Positions 60,559 to 64,000 of a stretch of DNA of 64,000 nt are shown here, piece by piece. How positions within the stretch are numbered: the stretch's first letter is position 1; each line of letters opens with the position of its first letter. This DNA comes from Alkalicoccobacillus porphyridii (GTDB lineage: Bacteria; Bacillota; Bacilli; Bacillales; Bacillaceae_D): NCBI RefSeq assembly GCF_007293315.1, contig NZ_VLXZ01000002.1, positions 368,032-432,031 on the forward strand, read 5' to 3'. The notes beneath the pieces are model-generated. The model had not been told where the DNA came from. It saw nothing but the letters and a program-made list of their open reading frames with translations, and did no database searches. A program made the translations under genes and the position numbers.

Positions 60559-60873
60559 TCACGGCATTTCATCCTCATTGATAGATTTATATTCTTTAGA
60601 GTACGTCCCTTTCGCAAGCACTCTAATGAACGTACCTGGTTCGAGCCTTGCACTGGTGCTAAATATTACTCTTTTTGTTTTGTTATCCTGGTTAACACCT
60701 TTCAGGTCATACTTAAATCTTCCATTATCATCCGTTGGTTCATCATGAACTTCGACATAAACAAATTCTTCTTCAATCAATGGATTAAATCTGTCAAAGG
60801 TCTCACGGAAAATAAAGTATAGGCTTGCAACTGTAATCAGTAAAGCAAGAGTGGACACAAGTAGCTTTTTCAT
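60559..60873 (-). CDS. yxeA: YxeA-family protein (DUF1093)
   Basis: 104 aa: an N-terminal membrane helix or signal (KKLLVSTLALLITVASLYFIF) and a small extracellular beta domain (EFVYVEVHDEPTDDNGRFKYDLKGVNQDNKTKRVIFSTSARLEPGTFIRVLAKG). ATG 60873 follows AAGGAAACG, 16 nt past the permease stop. In B. subtilis yxeA follows the BceAB-like yxdLM genes, the same order as here. Confidence 0.88.
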   Translation of the reverse strand: MKKLLVSTLALLITVASLYFIFRETFDRFNPLIEEEFVYVEVHDEPTDDNGRFKYDLKGVNQDNKTKRVIFSTSARLEPGTFIRVLAKGTYSKEYKSINEDEMP

Positions 60874-60889
60874 ATTCAACGTTTCCTTT

Positions 60890-62812
60890 CTATAAGGCAC
60901 TTTTGACAATGCTTTTGTAGTATTGAATGGTAAATGCCGCAAAGATTAAATAAATCACAATATATGCTGCCATACTAATCAGAATAGGGGTCAGCATGCT
61001 TGCTGCGATGAGAATAGAACTTACGTTAAGGGCAAAAGCAGCGTGAGTTAACCCTATTCCCAGAGGGATTAAATAAACAAAGAGCTGTTTACGAATGATG
61101 CCCTTCATAATATCATTCACTTGAAATCCAAGCTGTCGCAGGGTCCGATAATGATTTTTTTCTTGTTCAGCCTCTGTCATTTGTTTAAAGTACAATATAC
61201 TTCCCGTTGATAGGAGAAAGACCAAGCCTAGAAAGCCGGCGATGAAAATGAGTAATCCAAAGGTTTGACGTGATCCCTCATAGGTGGAATAAAAGTCTCT
61301 GAGTAATAGGTCACGATCCACACTAGATAAAAAAATGTCTGTAGCAATATCCGTTTTCTCCGGATCCAATACGTTAAAAACATCAAAAGCCAAAGTTTCT
61401 TTGTACTCATCCTCCTGAATGCTGTCTCTCATTCTCGCGAAGGTTTCTTCAGATACAACTAATTGATCGCCATAAAAAATATAATTCATCACGTTATCAA
61501 GCCGAGATTTTGGGACCGTTAGTCGATTTACTTCATCATTCGACGCGTACCTCACCTCTTTTGGAGAGTTAACCTCCATGCCTTCTATAATGGCTCTCGA
61601 ACTATGATAGATGGCTTCACCCTCTTGGGGACGTTCAAGCTCTAATCCAACCTGCTCCATCCGCTCTGCTGAGAACAGCAAAAACGGCCTATTCAGATGA
61701 GCTGCCTCTGAATCCTGTTCCACCCATGCGCCTTGAAATCGAATGCCATCTACTTGATATTGATCGAATTCTATCTGTGCCTCCTCTAACTTACTGGCTA
61801 TCTCAGCGCCTTCTTCCGGCATATTCTCTAGGGCAAAATCAAAAGGCATCGACAATCTCACATCTGTTTCGGTTGAATAATATAAGGAATACGAAAGAGA
61901 GATCATCGTAATCGCCATAGCAGATAGGATCGTAATGATCGTTAACGAATTGGCGTGGCCTTTCATTCTGTGCATTAATGGCGCAACAGATAGGCTGTTA
62001 TACAATCCGAGATTTCCACTTTTCTTTTTTCGAAAAGCATTCAATATCCAGCTAATTGTCGTATGAAAAACTAAATAGGTTCCGAGTATGGTACAAACGA
62101 GAACGATTAACATAAGAAAAACCAGAGCATCTGCGTTATATGCAATAAAAGTGGACACATAATAACCAAACCCAATTAAACTTAATCCTGCTAGCCCTAA
62201 CATACCTGAAACGATGCTTGGACGTTCGACAAACGTATCGTTTTGATGATCTGCTTGAAATAATTCTAGTAATGTACTACGATAAACCGTCCATATAATT
62301 TGTATGGATGTGACCATAAGCAAGCAAGTAAAAACAGCAATCGTTTGGATTAGCGCTTGGAAGGAGAAGCTTAAGCCAAACACAACCTCAAGGCCAATCA
62401 GGTTCAAAAACAGCATAAGAAAGAGTCGCGAGAGTAATGCTCCAACGAGTGTTCCAATAAGCAAAGCCCCTAAACCCAAAATGGTATGTTCCAAAATTAA
62501 TACTCGAGCGACCCAGGCCTTAGACAAGCCAATTAGCTGATACAATCCGATTTCTTGGCTTCTTCTTCTAATAAAGATGCTGGTCGCATACAGCGTAAAC
62601 ACAATCGTAATAAAAATGAGTAAGATTCCAGCGATTTGTAGGGCCGTCGAGAAGTTCACGCTAGCTTGAACCATTTTTCCAACAGTTTGATCATTTTGTA
62701 AGGTAGAAAAGATAAAATACAAACCGATGCTAAAAATCATCGCGAAAAAATAGAGATAATACATTTTGATGTTTTTTCGCATACTTCGGAGTACTAATTT
62801 CCGTGTGTTCAT
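60890..62812 (-). CDS. BceB/YxdM-like ABC transporter permease
   Basis: 640 aa, FtsX-type permease with ten predicted membrane helices and the large extracellular loop (about residues 310-500) between helices 7 and 8 that marks BceB-type antimicrobial-peptide transporters. [28 protein letters not shown] is the first FtsX domain; the second is near the C-terminus. Overlaps the ATPase gene by 4 nt. Confidence 0.92.
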   Translation of the reverse strand: MNTRKLVLRSMRKNIKMYYLYFFAMIFSIGLYFIFSTLQNDQTVGKMVQASVNFSTALQIAGILLIFITIVFTLYATSIFIRRRSQEIGLYQLIGLSKAWVARVLILEHTILGLGALLIGTLVGALLSRLFLMLFLNLIGLEVVFGLSFSFQALIQTIAVFTCLLMVTSIQIIWTVYRSTLLELFQADHQNDTFVERPSIVSGMLGLAGLSLIGFGYYVSTFIAYNADALVFLMLIVLVCTILGTYLVFHTTISWILNAFRKKKSGNLGLYNSLSVAPLMHRMKGHANSLTIITILSAMAITMISLSYSLYYSTETDVRLSMPFDFALENMPEEGAEIASKLEEAQIEFDQYQVDGIRFQGAWVEQDSEAAHLNRPFLLFSAERMEQVGLELERPQEGEAIYHSSRAIIEGMEVNSPKEVRYASNDEVNRLTVPKSRLDNVMNYIFYGDQLVVSEETFARMRDSIQEDEYKETLAFDVFNVLDPEKTDIATDIFLSSVDRDLLLRDFYSTYEGSRQTFGLLIFIAGFLGLVFLLSTGSILYFKQMTEAEQEKNHYRTLRQLGFQVNDIMKGIIRKQLFVYLIPLGIGLTHAAFALNVSSILIAASMLTPILISMAAYIVIYLIFAAFTIQYYKSIVKSAL

Positions 62813-63606
62813 ATCTGATTGCCTCCTCCAAGAACGGCTTGCATATCAAGAATGTCTTTAAAGAAGGTTTCTCTCGTTTTCTCTCCCCGATACAATTCAG
62901 AAAAAATTCTTCCATCCTTTAAAAAGATTACCCGGCTACAATAGCTAGATGCCATCGGGTCATGAGTCACCATGACAATCGTGACTTGGCGTGTTTGGTT
63001 AATCTCATGTAAATTCCCTAATAAATTGGAGGCGGCTTTTGAATCAAGGGCACCGGTGGGCTCATCAGCAAAAACAAGCGAGGGCGAGTGAATTAATGCT
63101 CGTGCTGCAGAGGTTCGCTGCTTTTGACCACCCGAAATTTCAGAAGGGTATTTATTTGCTAACTCCTTAATGCCTAACAACTCTGAAATCGCATCAAACT
63201 CTGTTTCAGCCTGATCTTTACTTATGTTTGTTAACGAAACAGGTAACAATATATTTTCTTTAACCGTCAACGTATCAAGCAAATTGTAATCTTGAAAAAT
63301 AAACCCTAAATGCTGACGACGGATCCTTGAAAGTTGATGATCTTTCATTTTAGAAATCTCATGTTCATTTATAAAAATCTGCCCATCTGTAGCATGATCT
63401 ATTGTGGCTAACGTATTAAGAAGCGTCGTCTTACCTGAGCCAGAAGGCCCCATGATGCCAACAAACTCCCCTTCCGCGACACGAAGATCGATTCCCTTTA
63501 AGACTTGTTGAGCATTTCCTTTAGAACCATAGGATTTACGTACTCCTTCAGCGATTAAAACGCTCTTTGGCGCATGATGAATAGTCATGTCGTACACTCC
63601 GATCAA
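62809..63606 (-). CDS. BceA/YxdL-like ABC transporter ATP-binding protein
   Basis: 265 aa: Walker [11 protein letters not shown]-loop [10 protein letters not shown], signature [15 protein letters not shown], Walker [13 protein letters not shown], switch His in VTHD. Typical LolD/BceA-type ATPase. First gene of an operon with the BceB-like permease and yxeA; likely confers resistance to peptide antibiotics. The usual neighbouring BceRS two-component genes are absent; tRNA genes lie upstream. Confidence 0.93.
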   Translation of the reverse strand: MIGVYDMTIHHAPKSVLIAEGVRKSYGSKGNAQQVLKGIDLRVAEGEFVGIMGPSGSGKTTLLNTLATIDHATDGQIFINEHEISKMKDHQLSRIRRQHLGFIFQDYNLLDTLTVKENILLPVSLTNISKDQAETEFDAISELLGIKELANKYPSEISGGQKQRTSAARALIHSPSLVFADEPTGALDSKAASNLLGNLHEINQTRQVTIVMVTHDPMASSYCSRVIFLKDGRIFSELYRGEKTRETFFKDILDMQAVLGGGNQI

Positions 63607-63802
63607 ATTGGTATAATCATAGTGTAGTTCTTTTTCAAATCAGGGTCGCACGCTTTAGATGACAAAATAAGTTGGTATGTGATATTTTTGTCACCTTAAA
63701 CGTAGGTACATTAATACGCAACACTATTAACCATGACCAGTAAAAATCAGATTGTAGTGATGACCTAGGTCAGGTTCTGTTTTCTCTTTTTCACACAAAA
63801 AA

Positions 63803-63828
63803 GAGCCTCTCCATCAACGGAGAAACCC
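63803..63828 (-). terminator. terminator of the tRNA operon
   Basis: GGGTTTCTCC pairs with GGAGAGGCTC (with GT pairs) around a 6-nt loop on the minus strand, followed by six T. Confidence 0.75.
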
Positions 63829-63850
63829 TTCTACACCAGTACTTCTATAA

Positions 63851-63923
63851 AGCTTCCAAGCGGATTCGAACCGCTGACCCCCACCTTACCATGGTGGTGC
63901 TCTACCTGCTGAGCTATGGAAGC
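63851..63923 (-). tRNA. tRNA-Thr (GGT)
   Basis: 73 nt cloverleaf: acceptor GCTTCCA/TGGAAGC, D-loop AGCTCAGCAGGTAGAGC, anticodon loop ATGGTAA (anticodon GGT), T-loop GGTTCGAATCC. Discriminator base T; CCA is not encoded. Two nt separate it from tRNA-Asn, so both are one transcript. Confidence 0.95.
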
Positions 63924-63925
63924 AA

Positions 63926-64000
63926 TGGCTCCACAGGTAGGACTCGAACCTACGACCGATCGGTTAACAGCCGATTGCTCTACCACTGAGCTACTGTGGA
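63926..64000 (-). tRNA. tRNA-Asn (GTT)
   Basis: 75 nt: acceptor TCCACAG/CTGTGGA, D-loop AGCTCAGTGGTAGAGC, anticodon loop CTGTTAA (anticodon GTT), T-loop GGTTCGAGTCC, discriminator G and encoded CCA. It reaches the window edge with its full 5' end. The operon probably continues beyond the window. Confidence 0.95.

Overview
This window looks like chromosomal DNA of a low-GC, spore-former-type Bacillaceae, probably an alkaliphilic or halotolerant relative of Bacillus. The reasons are strong AGGAGG-type ribosome sites, many TTG/GTG starts, YesM/YesN-type two-component systems, a CtaG/DUF2243 pair, a T-box leader, a BceAB-YxeA-type export module, very acidic surface lipoproteins, and tRNA-Asn(GTT) and tRNA-Thr(GGT) genes of Bacillus type. 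There is no rRNA, phage, CRISPR array or intact insertion sequence.

Layout. (1) 0-13.2 kb: two carbohydrate ABC importers (binding lipoprotein plus two permeases), each with its own YesM-type kinase and YesN-type AraC response regulator; the two systems face each other and converge near 6.3-6.5 kb. (2) 13.4-19.6 kb: small membrane and hypothetical genes, DUF2243-CtaG, a GNAT acetyltransferase, and a YtrA-like GntR regulator leading a five-gene ABC operon with a clear inverted-repeat operator. (3) 19.6-24.1 kb: two arrays of phased degenerate repeats, small membrane proteins, a processive-type family 2 glycosyltransferase and a MITE-like palindromic element. (4) 24.1-30.1 kb: an MFS exporter, a sigma factor with a predicted beta-solenoid partner, an acidic lipoprotein and small enzymes. 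(5) 30.1-35.8 kb: a third sugar importer with a GH4 glycosidase and a divergent AraC regulator. (6) 35.8-47.7 kb: many small stand-alone genes (Nudix, RidA, SRPBCC, frataxin-like, SDR), a sigma/anti-sigma pair and another MFS transporter. (7) 47.9-53.7 kb: a MarR-nitroreductase-monooxygenase operon, a MerR-MFS pair with twin 19-bp-spacer promoters, and an MFS gene behind a T-box leader. (8) 53.9-54.8 kb: a scar zone with a dead ABC ATPase gene, a group II intron tail and a third phased repeat array. (9) 54.9-60.5 kb: a fourth sugar importer with a LacI regulator and an aldo/keto reductase, tied together by two identical operators. (10) 60.5-64 kb: a BceAB/YxeA-like peptide-resistance transporter and two tRNA genes.

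How the genes work together. None of the four sugar importers carries its own ATPase, so they most likely share one MsmX-type ATPase encoded elsewhere. Each has a different control device: two kinase/regulator pairs, one AraC and one LacI, with cre-like sites suggesting CcpA repression. The most unusual features are the helically phased (20-21 bp) intergenic repeat arrays at three places, a Walker B motif destroyed by what looks like a single template-switch event, and an MFS transporter whose T-box appears to read tRNA-Asn.
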